Assembly: GCA_030544215.1 (NCBI GenBank) | Contig: JARZZO010000011.1 | Location: 44,359,001-44,423,000, forward strand | From: Zantedeschia hybrid cultivar | Taxonomy: Eukaryota; Streptophyta; Magnoliopsida; Alismatales; Araceae | Direction of reading: 5' to 3' | Length of the DNA: 64,000 nt | Shown: piece by piece, positions 33,674-46,100 of the stretch | How positions within the stretch are numbered: the first letter of the stretch is position 1 | How the letters are laid out: each line of letters starts with the position of its first letter | Made by a program: the position numbers and the translations under genes | Notes under the pieces: model-generated | Database searches by the model: none | Told to the model about the DNA's origin: nothing | Seen by the model: the letters and a program-made list of their open reading frames with translations, nothing else

Positions 33674-35423
33674 CTATCACATGATTTTGATCAACAATTC
33701 AATTCACAAATTCAACCTAAAATCTCTCAACCCGAAAATGGTCACATCATGACTGATCTTAAAAACGAAGAGAATTTTAAGGGGTCATATTAGGAGGAAA
33801 TAAAGAATGCTAGCACTAATCAATCCATAAATATAGAGAACCTTGAGACTAACCAACAAGAAGCATCAATAATCACACCTATTAGTCCGGAGGAGAGCTA
33901 AAATGATGAAAAGGAGGAAGAGAAAGTGAGTGATCTTTTAGATTTTACCTGGACTTTGAACACTTTTTATTTCTCACAGAGGAATTAAATATACATGCTA
34001 GTCTGGATCTAGAATATTTCTTCTGCCCAATGAATCAGAAAGTGGATAATCATGAGGAGTTGTATTAGGAGAAAACTCAAGCCATAGACTTGACTAATCA
34101 TCAGACAGAGCCTATTGAGGGTAAGTTGGGGAGGAGATAACGAGGATGAGAAGGAGTCTAGTGAGAACTTGAATATTCACCTACCCATGGTTCGTTTCTC
34201 GAGGCCAAAGAATCGAGGCCCACTAGCCACCAAAAGTTGGATCGAATAAAAGAGATGATGAAATTATTAGGCCAAGTCCACATCAATAGGCTTTTTCTCA
34301 AAGAAACTCAATGTGTTACCCTACTCGATTCTTGCAACATCGAAAATATCATTTTTTACTAGATTTTATTGAAACTCGGGGTCAAACTGAACATGTTCTC
34401 AGTCTCCATCTTTGAGAAATTTGGAATCTATGAATTAAAGCCCACGTCGGTTACTCTACGGTCAATTGATCAATTCATTAAGCAACCACGTAGCATGATC
34501 CAAGATACTCTTATTCAGGTGGATAGGAGCCATATATTTGTTGATTTCCTCATCTTCGACATTGGATCATCCCCGACATTGAATCAATGCTCCATCATTT
34601 TAGGAACTTCTGATCTTTCTCTTGGAGATCAAATCCTCCAATCCATTCAAAGAAAGGAAGCAGGGTATATTATTGACATGGCCTATGAATCAAGCAGAAC
34701 CAATCTCCATTGACCATGTTGAAAAATTCTTTTCTTTGGAACCTCAATAATAACACTCTAACTCATCAATTGCATACAATGCTTAGCCCACTCCAACCAA
34801 CAAACTTTAAAATGCATGCACTGAAATTTTGTGCCATCAGGCATTGGCTAGTGTGCACATTGCATCTGACTGAAGACGTTAAACTTAGTGCTTGTTGGGA
34901 GGCAACCCATGTTGTTAGGTTAATTCAATAAGTTATCCTTTTTATTTTCTTTATAGGTTTAATAATTCGAATGGTAGTTGGCTTGGGTGTAAAGTGGATG
35001 AAAAATATTGATGCCCTAGGTTGTATCTCTCCTTCCCTGACTCTTTTTTGTTGCAATTCCTTCATATTTTTTTATGTCATTGAGGACAATGTCATTTATT
35101 TAAGTTGGGGGATAAACTATTGTGCATGATTATAAAATCTTTTGAAGAAAACTTGTATTTTTCATAGATAAAAATGCTCAAAATTTTTCAAAATATTCTT
35201 TTTCAAATCCCACTTAAGTTTTCATGAAATCGTGCTTCATTAAAGGAATTAAAAACAAATCAATTTTATGTTAGTCAGTCAGATAAAGCCTTAAAAGTTT
35301 AAAATATCCCTCTCCACAAGGAGCCACGGTAGGGATGATTTTCACACACACACGACAACTTAGGGTGAGTGGAAGACCTCGAAAGTGTAAAATTACTGGA
35401 ATTAACCTAAAGGGTAGGACTAC
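33674..35423 (+). mobile_element. Athila-like Ty3/gypsy internal remnant, left part
   Basis: Degenerate coding sequence (33674-34260) is followed by a recognisable Athila/Tat-type protease fragment (34369-34713). Next comes the 3' non-coding signature of this lineage: GCTTGTTGGGAGGCAACCC at about 34891 and ATTGAGGACAATGT...AAGTTGGGGGAT at about 35078-35112. RT and integrase are deleted. The remnant continues at 38128 past a solo LTR. Confidence 0.7.
34369..34713 (+). pseudogene. Athila-type aspartic protease fragment
   Basis: The frame is open for 114 codons. It resembles the stretch just after the D-[ST]-G active site in Athila/Tat polyproteins: GVKLNMFSVSIFEKFGI (normally a G-A-x-x-N-x-M-P-x-S-x-x-x-x-L-G pattern), ELKPTSVTLRSIDQ, then a VDFLIFDIG segment and an I-L-G-T-S near the usual ILGRPFL. 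The catalytic D lies upstream, where stops interrupt the frame. Non-functional. Confidence 0.65.
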
Positions 35424-38127
35424 TGTAACGACCCGCCATCCTATGACCGAAGACACGGTCACTAAATGGATGTCGGCCCATTAACTGCGGGTTCACACCC
35501 GGATCTCACACTACACATCTGGAGGAGTAAGTGCTAAACAAGGCTAAATATAACAATCACACGGACTACAAAGGTAAGCAAGTGCGCAGGAAGGAAAATA
35601 ACAATGTCCGTATACAGTCCAACAATAATTACATGTCCAACAAATTAAATAAGTACAGGCAGAAAGAAAGTACAACAACATCGGGGCATACCCCAGAACA
35701 GAGACAGCTGCTGGTCCGCACACCTAGAAGGCACCGCACGCCTCCACACGCCGCGAAGTCCACACCTGAAACCGCAGGGAGTGAGCCACACCAGAATTGG
35801 GCTCAGTAGGGATCATCCGATCCCCTGCCTCCCACTCACACACCCACAAGTGCAACAACAGGGATATATGGCAATTAAGCAAAGCAGTAAACATAGCACC
35901 CAAATCTGATATGAAACGTACGATAAGTAGTGTAGCAAGAACCATTCTAAGCAACCCGAAGAACCCAACACAGAGTCACGTCTCATAGCCAAAGTCCACG
36001 AAGCGACTGAACCACACTGTCGACCGAAGTCAAACGTCGCCTCCCAACACTACCACCACTGCTCACGCCTGTCCACCCCTACAGTGTTCCGGGGCACTGT
36101 AGGGTGAGGCAGTGAGTCAAACTAGGACTAGCTGGAACCAGTGTACCGCCACTGTCAGCTACGTGTGCACACAAGCAGTCTAGACTACTGTCCTATCGTC
36201 CGGATTGCCTCCACGCTAGGCCTCAGCGCTTCAGGAGGGCCCTGGGGACCGGCGAACCCCCGTCAAGCCGAAGCTACAGGAACTACCCACAACCCTAACC
36301 TCTCGGGCTGCGTCAGGCCAAAGGGCTAAGGGTACCACTCGTAACCTTGATCAAAGGTCACATCAGGCCCAGTGGCTACAGGGGTAAAACAACTCCACAA
36401 CTAGCTCCATAGCAAGAAACGCGCCGGAAGCTGCCTCGACAAACAGGGAAACCCGACCCGCTGAGACCAAACAGCAACCCCTCGGATAGCACACCGGCTA
36501 CTCCGGCCCGACGGGCTCAAGGTGGTCCTGTTTCCCTCAGCCAAAGGTAAACCACAACATGTACCCCTCCTCCCACCGGTACGGCACAATGCCTCACAGA
36601 CACCATGGCCCTTTCCCCACCGGCCCATGGTGACAAACGTAAACCACAGTCATTCTGATCCACAGTTGTATAAGCACACACACACACATAACATGAAGTA
36701 ATTCCACTCACACAGAAGTCCTCAGTCTCAGTGTACAACGTAAACCATGCATTTGAACCGCTCAACAGTGAAACACATGTTAAAACCAGCACTTAGACAG
36801 TTCTGTCTTGAATCGCGTTGACCGAGGTCGACGCCATTCAAGCCCCTCAGACAGGTTTATTTAATAGCCAGATTATTCCTTGAAACGCGTCGTCATAGGG
36901 AGTCGCCCTTTAAAACGCGTCCACGTCCACAGACGCCATTCACATCGAAATCCCAAATTTACATACCCTCACTCGGGGTGATTTCCTGCCTAAGTGGCGT
37001 CATGATGGCCCGACGTCCTTTCGAAAAGGCGTCGTCCATCCATGACGTCATTTAGCGCCAGAACCCCTATTTCGTGAAACCTCGAACAGGGAGGTTTCTG
37101 CCCTAAAAGGCGTCGTGCTGCCCTGACGTCCTTCTAAAAGGCGTCGACCAGGCACGACGCCGTTTAGCGCCAGAAACCTGGTTCCCTGGTTCGAACCGAG
37201 GGTTTCTCCCTTAACCCCAAACACCACGAAAAAGCCCCAAAACAAGAAGGGGGGGAAGAGGAATTCAACCACCACAAGCATGCTACGAATCCACGATCAC
37301 AAGCACAACCATTCCCACAAGGAAACCCCCTAAACATGCTCAATCTAGCCCAAACACGTCATGTCACGCCATGGAAAACACGAGCATCACAAGCAAGGTT
37401 CGTCCCCCTACCGGTTCTTGAACTCCTCCAAGCTCCTCGCCGCCGACCCGCCGCACCGCAGACCGCCGCCGGTACCCTCGAGGACGCCGCCACTCCGCCG
37501 GGACGTCGGCCGCCGTCCGGAGAATGGAACGCCGCGAAGGAGGTGGTGGAGGTAGAGGTGAGAGGTAAGGAGGGTATGGAGTGATGGAAGAGGAAGAAGA
37601 GGAAGGGAAGGGAGGAAGGAGGGCGGAGGGAGCGGAGAGGGCGAAGAGAGAGAGTGTGAAGACGAAAATGAGGGAAAGAAGGGGAGGCTCGCGGGGTCAA
37701 TCAGAATCTAGGTAAAACGCGTCGATCGAAGTAGACGCCAATCAGTCTGACAGGACGGCCGTACTGACAGCGCTCTGAAACGCGTCGCTCACTGCGGACG
37801 CCGTTCAGACGACAAAACAGGCCGTACTGACAACACTCTGGCGCCGTACCCTGGCATCGCAGATGTCGCAGTCTAAATCGCGTCGACCAACCTGGACGCT
37901 GTTCAGACGAAGTGACAGGGGCCGTACTCTCGCGGCCCGAAACCCGCCCACGTGGCGCAACAGCAAGCAGACCTAAATGGCGTCCACACACCCTGACGCC
38001 TTTTGAAAGGCGTCGAGCAGTGGAGACGTCATTCAGTCTGAATTCTCAAGACCCCCTCCAGGGTCCAAACCAGGGGATCCGGCCCGAACCCGACCCGAAT
38101 ACAGAACCCGAAACCTCAGTCCTTACA
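35424..38127 (-). mobile_element. Solo LTR of the long-LTR family (subtype A), TSD ACTAC
   Basis: This 2704-bp copy, TGTAACGACC...AGTCCTTACA, is flanked by perfect ACTAC duplications (35419-35423 and 38128-38132). No internal region is present. Palindrome blocks occur at about 36810-37165 and 37715-38035. It has a perfect 8-bp stem hairpin CTACAGTG/CACTGTAG (36079-36102) with the loop TTCCGGGG. Confidence 0.95.
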
Positions 38128-38783
38128 ACTACCGATTCTATTTTTTATCTTTGGACTGAATGAAAGAAAAATCGGGATTCGTAATAGGGAACCATCCCAC
38201 TCAACACCCTAAAGAGGCGATCAGGCAAAAGGGGCAGTTGTAAGCATGTAAACCGAATAACAAATAGCAAAAATGCTTCGAAAGGGTCAAAGGAAGACAG
38301 GTGGAAAAAAGTACGCCCCTCTCCTGAGGCAAATTAAAGAGAGTGGCAAAAAGTACGCATTCTCAAAGGCAAAGAGTGCAATTAAATGAAAAAGTCATGC
38401 TAATTTAAAAGTCCCACATATTAAAGTAAGACCAAGTACTTAAAAGTGTTGAGTCGGGGCGAGAGCTGAAAAGCGATCCTTACCAACTGATCAAGAGACT
38501 TCTTTTTCTCTTCTCTCCTCTAAGTAGTTCTACCCCAAAGGTCAACGAAGGCAATGATACACTAAAAAAGGTGGAAATGAATTCTAAGCATGCCAATTTT
38601 GTCAGATGCTGTGACCCTAAGTGTAGTGAGAAAAATGAGAACTTTAGCTTAACTAACTAGCTATCATTTAATTATTTGTGACAGATAACCTTTAAATGAA
38701 GCATGACTTTTCAAAGTTCATTGTAGTCCTAATTTTTATTACTTGCATTGCTAAGGGATTAGCAAAGATTAAATTAAGGGGTG
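38128..38783 (+). mobile_element. Athila-like remnant, 3' non-coding part up to its PPT
   Basis: It continues the sequence cut at 35423. It has the gag/pol-free, purine-rich style of the region before the Athila 3' LTR and ends in AAATTAAGGGGTG, a plausible polypurine tract directly before TGATGATTATGC. Confidence 0.6.
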
Positions 38784-39070
38784 TGATGATTATGCATTAT
38801 TGGGCATTAATTGATTGAAATTATGCATTACACTCATGATTTTATGTGCAAAACTGTATGGAATGATATAATTTTGTACTCTTTTCGACGATACCAATTT
38901 TGTTGAATTTCGAGTCAAAAACATCATCATTTTATGTGAAAAACTGAGTGTAGTGCATTTGTGATTTTACGGCAAAGTCGGAGATGCTTAAATAATTTTA
39001 TTTGAGCATAATTATTATTTTGTTCACTACAAGGACTCAATTTGATATTTTTGTGTGAACAAGACATAAC

Positions 39071-39140
39071 AAGATTGTGGCTCAGTTGGTTGGAACACTT
39101 GACTGTCACCAGAGTGTCTAGAGTTCGAATCCCGACATGG
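39071..39140 (+). other. tRNA-like sequence with Pol III A and B boxes
   Basis: TGGCTCAGTTGG (39078-39089) fits an A box, and AGTTCGAATCC (39122-39132) fits a B box at tRNA-like spacing. The middle resembles an anticodon loop CTGTCAC with anticodon GTC (Asp-like) and a partial stem. The acceptor and T stems do not pair well, so it is not a functional tRNA gene. It lies inside the Athila-like LTR. Confidence 0.5.
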
Positions 39141-39285
39141 ACAATTAATTATTTTTGTAAGGAGTACAAACACAGGGACATAATGGTTATTAAGCATTGG
39201 AGAGGTGGATGCCCTAACTCTCATAACTGTTCCCTCCTCCAAGGAACCAAAAAAGAGGTCGGCACCTCCCCTTCTAATTCCCCAC

Positions 39286-39715
39286 TGTCCTTCTCTCTCT
39301 TTCCTTTTCTTTCTCTCTCCTCCCTCCCTTTCAAACCTCCCTCTTTCTCCTAGCCGACATCTCCCTTCTCTCCCCTTCTTTTCTCTCACCCTCTATTTCT
39401 CTCTCTGTCCCGTAAGGTCTCTCTTCTTCCCTCTTTTCTTATTCTTCTTCTTTGTCTTCTTCTTCTCTCTCTCCTTCCCCTCCTCTCTCTCCAGACCAGA
39501 CCCTTCTCTCTCCCCTCTTTCTTCTTCTTCCTCCTCTTCTTCTCTCATCTCTGACCTCTCTCCCTCTCTCTCCCTTCCTCTTGTTTTCTCTCTCTATTTT
39601 ACCCCTCTCTGTCTTTTCTTTCTCTCTCAGCTTCTCTCTTTCTCTCTCTCCTTGTGCTCTCTCTATATCTCTCTCTCTCTCTCTCTTTCCCCCTCTCTCT
39701 CCTCTCTCTCTTTTC
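39286..39715. repeat. CT-rich low-complexity tract
   Basis: About 430 bp of mainly CTCT, TTCTTC and TCTCTC within the Athila-like LTR. It creates long spurious ORFs on both strands (for example Ser/Leu-rich at 39205-39919). Confidence 0.85.
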
Positions 39716-40689
39716 CCATCAGCCACCCCGCGCTGCCACGCGGCGCTCTGGGCAATCTACCGCATGCCGCCGCTAGAGACACGTAGCACTCCCAGGTGTC
39801 GTATCGCTCATCCTCCCGTTAGCTGCTGCGCCAAGTGTCACCATAGGCAAGCCTCCGCTGTAAGGATTGAGGTTTTCGGATCCAGTTATCGGGTCAGTTT
39901 TCGGGGTCGGATCCCTTAGTTCGGGTCTTGATGGGGCTGAAACTCAGTTCTGTTTCGCGTCGAGCCTGCTCGACACGCTTTAAACGGCGTCCAGCAATGT
40001 AAACGCGTTTTAGGCTGTGCCACGTGGGCGCCACGTGGGTTGGCCTTGGGTCGCGAGAGTACGACCCTGGCTTGTCAGTGTACGGCCCAGTCTTGTCACC
40101 TGAAAGACATCGGGCATGCACGACGCGTTTTACCCAGCTTCTGGTTGACCCCGCGAACCCCTCCTTCCTTTCCCTCATTCCCCTCCTTCCTCCTCTTCTC
40201 CTCTCTTCCTCCGGCGACCCGGTGGCGTTTCTCCCCTTCTCCTCGTTTTCCTCCCACCATTTCATCTCTCCCTCCACTCCATCGACCTCCTAACTCCCAC
40301 CACTACCACCACCATCTCCTCCGCGGCGTTTTTCTCTCCGGACGGCGGCCGACGTCCCGGTGGAGTAACGGCGTCTACGGCGGTACCGGCGGCGGCGTGG
40401 GGCGAGGCGGGTAGGCGGCTTGGAGCTTGGAGGAGTTCAAGTAACCAGTAGGGTGACGATTCCTGTAGTATTTCATTTAAAAACCATGTTTTTCCGCCTT
40501 GGAGCATGTTTAGGGGTGTTCTTGGGGTAAAAATACTAAATGCATGAAATAAGAAATTGGGTGTTTTAAATGGGTAGTTAGGTTCTTCTCCTCATTCTCC
40601 ATGTTTTTCGTGTTTTTACACGATTTTTTGGGAAGAAATCCCACCCCATGGACCGGGAGATGGCGGAGGGAGAACCTGTCTGTGAGGGT

Positions 40690-40922
40690 TAAATGGCGTC
40701 GGGGGACAACGACGCCTTTTAGAAAGGCGGCTTCCACCTGCGACGCGATTTAGCCCAAATACCAGACTCTGTCTCTGGAACTGAATGGCGTCCAAGGACA
40801 GCGACGCCTTTCAAAAGGCGACTTGCATGGGCGACGCGTTTTAGGCCATTTCCGAGGCCAGGTTTCACATGAACCAGTTTAGGAGGCTTGAATGGCGTCG
40901 GCCTTAGGCGACGCGATTCAAG
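40690..40922. repeat. Palindrome array in the chromovirus 5' LTR
   Basis: Five GCGTC-N-GACGC type units occur as two abutting pairs (40690-40755, 40785-40845) and one single unit (40887-40922). The last has arms CTTGAATGGCGTC and GACGCGATTCAAG. The order and outer arms match those in the other long LTRs. Confidence 0.8.
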
Positions 40923-41093
40923 GGAGAATCATATTAATTCATGCTATTAACATATCTTCACACTGTTAGATAGTTTGGTTAATTGCATGTTTGAAATCGT
41001 ACTCGAGGATGAGGATTTTTACGTGATCGGATCCCACTGTGTTGTGTTTCGTGCGACTTTAGACCTAGAGTGACAGTTGTAGCGCTTGCCACC

Positions 41094-41206
41094 CTGTGTC
41101 GGTGTGGGAGGGACACAGCGCCGGTGTGGGAGTGGTGGGGTGACGCCTAGAGAGAGGGTCACCTGGTGTACCCCGGGGTCAGCTAGTACCGGTGTAGGAG
41201 TGGTAC
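41094..41206 (+). promoter_or_regulatory. Shared-loop hairpin cluster in the LTR
   Basis: Hairpin 1: CTGTGTC (41094-41100), loop GGTGTGGGAGG, GACACAG (41112-41118). Hairpin 2: a weaker CGCC/GGTG stem around GGTGTGGGAGT (41119-41137). Hairpin 4: GGTGAC/GTCACC around GCCTAGAGAGAGG (41139-41163). Hairpin 3: GTACC (41186-41190), loop GGTGTAGGAGT, GGTAC (41202-41206). The same loop on different stems, and stem changes that keep pairing in other copies, indicate an RNA structure. Role unknown; an RNA-packaging or dimerisation signal is a guess. Confidence 0.55.
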
Positions 41207-41918
41207 CTATGGAGTGTCACTCGTGCTAGGGGAAGCAGAAACCACCTAGAGCCAGTTGTTCTGGAGTAGCTAGCGTGCTATCCGAGGGGTTACTGTTTGG
41301 TCTCAGCGGGTCGGTGTTTCCCGCATTCGGCTGTGTGGTTGGCGTGTTTTTCCGAGACGCTGGTTGTAGGTTCCCTGGTAGAATGGTTTCAGAGTTGTAT
41401 ATGTTATATGTCGAATGCATGTGTTTTATATCGAAATTTAGGAATTGTGTTACATCTTTACTTGCTTATTCTACCTGTATCTGTGTTACTACACTTGTGG
41501 GTGCGTGAGTGGGCGGTGGGGATCGAAGGATCCCTACTGAGTCTTCTCGTTGAGACTCACCCTTGCGGTTTTCAGGTGAGGGCTACAAGCAGGCTTAGCG
41601 AGGAGAGTGCTGCTTTGGGTTGCGTACCAGCAGCCGTTGTTCCGGGGTATGCCCCGACGTAGTTGTTATTTTATTTTCTGGCTTGTACGCTTAATTATTT
41701 CTTTTCTTTTGGAGTATGTAATTATCTGCTGTGTCAAGTCGCATTGTAATAACTTTTAATTCTTACACTTCCTTTTCAATTCAATGCGATGTGAATGTTT
41801 AGCTTAGTTTATTATTTATTTCTCAGATTATACAATTCAATGGTCTGGCTCCAAATTAATGATTCGGTATCCATTTAGTAATCGGATCCCCGATTATAGG
41901 GTGGCGGGTCATTACAAT

Positions 41919-41930
41919 TGGTATCAGAGC
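41919..41930 (+). other. Primer-binding site, tRNA-iMet type
   Basis: TGGTATCAGAGC lies two bases after the 5' LTR end. It is the standard priming site for reverse transcription by initiator-Met tRNA. Confidence 0.95.
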
Positions 41931-42074
41931 ATTCGGTCTGGCAAATAAATGAGTAACTAGGTTAAACATTGTAATTCCGGCAAATAATTTCATTATCCCG
42001 TACAGGCGCGGTGGTAGTATGGGTTTTAGGATTCTAATTAGAACTTTTCGATTTTTGTGATTGTAAGCGACTAG

Positions 42075-43150
42075 ATGGCTCCTAGGAAGAGGATGCCAGT
42101 TATTAGAGAGCGGGGAGATGTCCCTAGTGGATCTGAGGCCGGTAGGCCGAGTATGGAGTATTTCATGGAGGCTATGATGGACACGATGGCTAGATACCAG
42201 ACCCGAGACCCTAGTGAGAGTTCCAGTACTCGGGGAGGGTCTTCAGCTACACTGGAGAGATTCCTGAAGCTGAGGCCGCCTCATTTCACCGGTCGTCCCG
42301 ACCCTGATGAGGCTATTCTTTGGTTGAAGGAGATGGAGAAGACTTTTGATACTATGGATTGTGCGGCAGTTGAGAGGACTCCGTTGGCTACCTTCATGCT
42401 GACGGATGATGCCTACTATTGGTGAACCACTTTGAAGAGTTTGTCATATGCGGATAGGAGTCTCAGGGAGATTCCATGGGAGACTTTTGTGAAGGAATTC
42501 AATGCACAGTACTTTCCTAGGCATGTTCAGAGGGCCAAGGAGAGGGAATTTATGGAACTGACCCAAGGAAGCATGACAGTGCTTGAATACCAGACGAAGT
42601 TTGTGTCGCTTGAGAGGTTTGTGCCTTTTATCTCAGGAGACGAGGAGCGTCAGACTGAGAGGTTTGTGGATGGACTGAGGTCCAATCTGAGGAGTTTTGT
42701 GGCGTCCCACTGTTGTACAGATTTGGCATCGGCAGTTAGGTGTGCCGCGGTAGTAGAGGCACAGCATGATCAGTCAACCCGGGAGAGGGGACTGACTACT
42801 CAGGGGCCGGTTCGTGGCAGGGGAAAGGTAGTAGCAACAGCTCCTTCGTCCGGATCAGGATCGTCTTCACTCGGCTCCAGATTCAGGAGGTTCTTTCGAC
42901 AGTCGCAGCAGTAGCGGCAGCAGCAGTAGCAGTAGACCCAGGCAGGGCTAGCAGAGTCAGTCAGTGTCCAGTGCTCAGCAGGAGGCAGCTCAGAGGCTTC
43001 CCGCAGTTTATCGACATTGCGGTGGCACTCACGATGGGACTCAGTGTCCCGCTTTTTTTGGGAGGTGTTACACTTGTGGCCAGTAGGGCCATTTGGCGAG
43101 GTATTGCCCACAGGGTATGGTCAAGGGCAAGGACCAGGTGATCAAAAGAA
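42075..43150 (+). pseudogene. gag: gag of the chromovirus, with stops
   Basis: It starts MAPRKRMPVIRERGD and is collinear with the intact gag at 21357-22397 (FLKLRPPHFTGRPD, WLKEMEKTFD, FVKEFNAQYFPRHVQRAKEREF, FVDGLRSNLR). A TGG-to-TGA type stop at 42423 sits in the AYYW(W) motif. After about 280 codons a glutamine-rich stretch has three CAG-to-TAG stops (42912, 42927, 42933). The zinc knuckle (CYTCGQ-stop-GHLARYC, about 43066-43110) is in the +1 frame relative to both gag and pol, with a TAG at 43084, so two compensating indels flank it. Confidence 0.9.
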
Positions 43151-43160
43151 GCCGAGGACC

Positions 43161-46100
43161 CAGGGGAGAGTTCTAGCGATCACCAGGAAGGAGGCTCGCG
43201 CATCCAACTTGGTGGAAGGTACACTTTCTGTCCTTGAGAACTCCGCCCATGTGTTAATTGATTCGGGTGCTTCGCATTCTTTCATTTATGAGCAGTTCGT
43301 AGATGTTCTTTCTGCACCTGTTGATGAGATATCTGATGGATTGATGGTAGAGGTTCCTTCTGGGGATTACATGTTGTCTTATAACTGTTTAAGTGAAGTT
43401 CCTTTGACCATTGAGGGCCATGAGTTACATGCCCAGTTAGTTGTGCTTGCCATTCGCGACTTTGATGTCATCCTGGGCATGGACTGGTTGGAGGCTTATT
43501 ATGCCGAGGTGGACTGCCACAGGAAGAAGGTGCGTTTCTCTATTCCAGACATCCCGACCTTCTACTTCCAAGGTATTAGGCTCTCTTCTCGAGGTATTCT
43601 TATTTCTGCCTTTAAGGCCCAGAGGTTGCTTGTTGGTGGTTGTGAGGCCTTCCTTACCTCTGTTGTTTTAGCTGATGTTAGTGGTAGTCCCAGTCCTTGG
43701 GAGGTGCCCGTAGTTTGTGACTTTGTAGATGTGTTTCCTGAGGAGTTTCCTAGCCTTCCTCCTCAGCGAGAGGTTGAGTTTACTATTGAGCTTGCACCGG
43801 ATACGGCGCCCCTATCTAAGGCCCCGTACCGGATGGCGCCAGCCGAATTCGCTGAGTTGAAGGCGCAGTTGCAGGAACTACTGGATAAGGGTTTCATTCG
43901 TCCCAGTACTTCTCCGTGGGGTGCTCCAGTTCTATTTGTCAGGAAGAAGGATGGTTCTCTGAGGTTGTGTATTGATTATAGACAGCTGAACCAGGTGACG
44001 ATAAAGAACAAGTACCCACTTCCGAGGATCGACGATCTGATGGATCAGTTGCAGTATGCGAAAGTGTTTTTAAAGATTGACTTGAGATCAGGGTATTATC
44101 AGACGAGGATCCGTGAGGTTGATGTTAATAAGATGGCCTTTAGGACTCGGTATGGACATTATGAGTTTTTGGTTATGCCTTTTAGCTTGACCAATGCTCC
44201 GGCGGCTTTTATGGATTTGATGAATCGGGTCTTCAGGGCCTATCTGGATCAGTTTGTGGTGGTATTTGTAGATGATATTTTGATATACTCTTCTTCTGAG
44301 GAAGAGCATGCCACACATCTTCAGGTGGTATTACAGGTTCTGAGAGAGCACCAACTCTATGCCAAGTTTAGCAAGTGTGAATTCTGGCTAGACAAGGTGC
44401 ACTTCCTGGGGCATATCATTTCTGGTGAGGGCATTGCAGTGGATCCAGCCAAGATTGAGGCAGTAATGGATTGGAGCAGACCAACAACAGTAACTGAGAT
44501 CATGAGCTTCTTGGGATTAGCAGGATATTACAGACGGTTTGTCCAGGGTTTTTCTTCGATAGCGACCCCCTTGTCGAGGTTGACTCGTAAGGGAGTTCGT
44601 TTCATGTGGACCGAGGAGTGTGAGCGGAGTTTCATTGAGTTGAAGACTCGCCTCACTTCGGCTCCAGTGTTAGTACTTCCATTAGGTTCCGGTGGATTTG
44701 TGGTTTATTCGGATGCATCACGTCGAGGTTTGGGTGCAGTTCTGATGCAACATGGTAAGGTTGTGGCCTATGCTTCTAGGCAGCTGAAGAAGCATGAGGA
44801 GAACTATCCCACTCATGACTTAGAGTTGGCAGCTGTGGTATTTGCATTGAAGATCTAGCGGCACTATTTGTATGGAGAGAAATTTCAGGTTTTTACTGAT
44901 CACAAGAGCCTGAAGTATGTATTCACGCAGAAGGATCTGAACTTGAGGCAGCGCAGGTAGATGGAATTTATCAAGGATTATGACCTCGACCTTTCTTATC
45001 ATCCGGGCAAGGCTAATGTGGTGGCAGACGCCTTGAGTCGGAAGACGGTCGTGTCATATCTCATGGTTCGAGAATGGAGGTTATTTGAGTAGGTGGTAGA
45101 ATCTTCCTTCAGGGTTCCGCGAGAGGCTGATAGAGCCGTGTTGGCCAGCTTAACTGTGAGGCCAGCAGCGTACCATGCCGTAATTGAGGCTCAGAGGGCA
45201 GATGCAGAGTTACCGCAGATTCTCCAGAGACCAGAGGTGAAATTGTGGGATGATGGTACAGTCAGGTTTAGAAGCAGACTCTATGTTCCGACCGAAGAGG
45301 ACGTGCGCAAGAGTATCATGGATGAGGCGCACCGTTCTAGATATGCAGTGCATCCCAGAACGACTAAGATGTATCATTGTTTGAGGAGGCACTTTTGGTG
45401 GCTTGGTATGAAGAAGGATGTGGCTGATTATGTGGCTAGGTGCATGACTTGTCAGCAGGTTAAGGCAGAACATTAGAGACCAGGAGGGTTGTTGCAGCCT
45501 TTGCCGATCTCGGAATGGAAATGGGAGCATGTGACTATGGACTTTGTGATGGGATTACCTATATCCCCTGGCATAAGGGACGCGATCTGGGTCATTGTTG
45601 ATTGATTGACCAAGTCGGCACACTTCCTGGCTATTAGGAAGGACTGGTCAGTCGGTAAGTTGGCTAAACTGTTTGTGGATCGGATCATCTCTCCGCATGG
45701 GGTGCCCTTATCCATCGTGTCAGACCGGGATCCGAAATTTACTTCTAGGTTCTGAAAGAGTTTTCAGAAGGCCTTGGGCACGCAATTAGCCTTCAGCTCG
45801 GCCTATCATCCCGAGACTGATGGGCAGTCGGAGAGGACCATCCAGACTCTGGAGGATATGCTTAGGGCATGTTGCCTAAACTGGGGAGGTTCTTGAGAGC
45901 AGCACTTGTCTATAGTGGAGTTTGCTTACAACAACAATTACCATTCTAGCATCAGCATGGTGCCTTATGAGGCATTGTACGGGCGGCTGTGTCGATCCCC
46001 TGTGAATTGGTCTGAGATTGGTGAGGGGCAGATAGCGGGACCAGAGTTGGTACAGCAGTGTGCTGAGGTTGCCAGAATGGTACAGCAGAGATTGATTGTA

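Larger units (their letters stand above)
39859..41916 (+). mobile_element. 5' LTR of the chromovirus (subtype B)
   Basis: It starts TGTAAGGATTGAGG and ends GGGTCATTACA. Palindromes lie at 39955-40013, 40100-40135, 40690-40755, 40785-40845 and 40887-40922. The hairpin cluster is at 41094-41206 and the terminal hairpin CGGGG/CCCCG at 41643-41656. CACGTGG boxes lie at 40021-40038. Confidence 0.95.

Noticed and set aside
39071..39140. Functional tRNA-Asp gene.
   Set aside because: Acceptor and T stems do not pair; only the internal promoter boxes and a loop-like part are kept.
39205..39919. Long Ser/Leu/Pro-rich ORFs (up to 193 codons).
   Set aside because: They are translations of a CT microsatellite-like tract, open on several frames and both strands.
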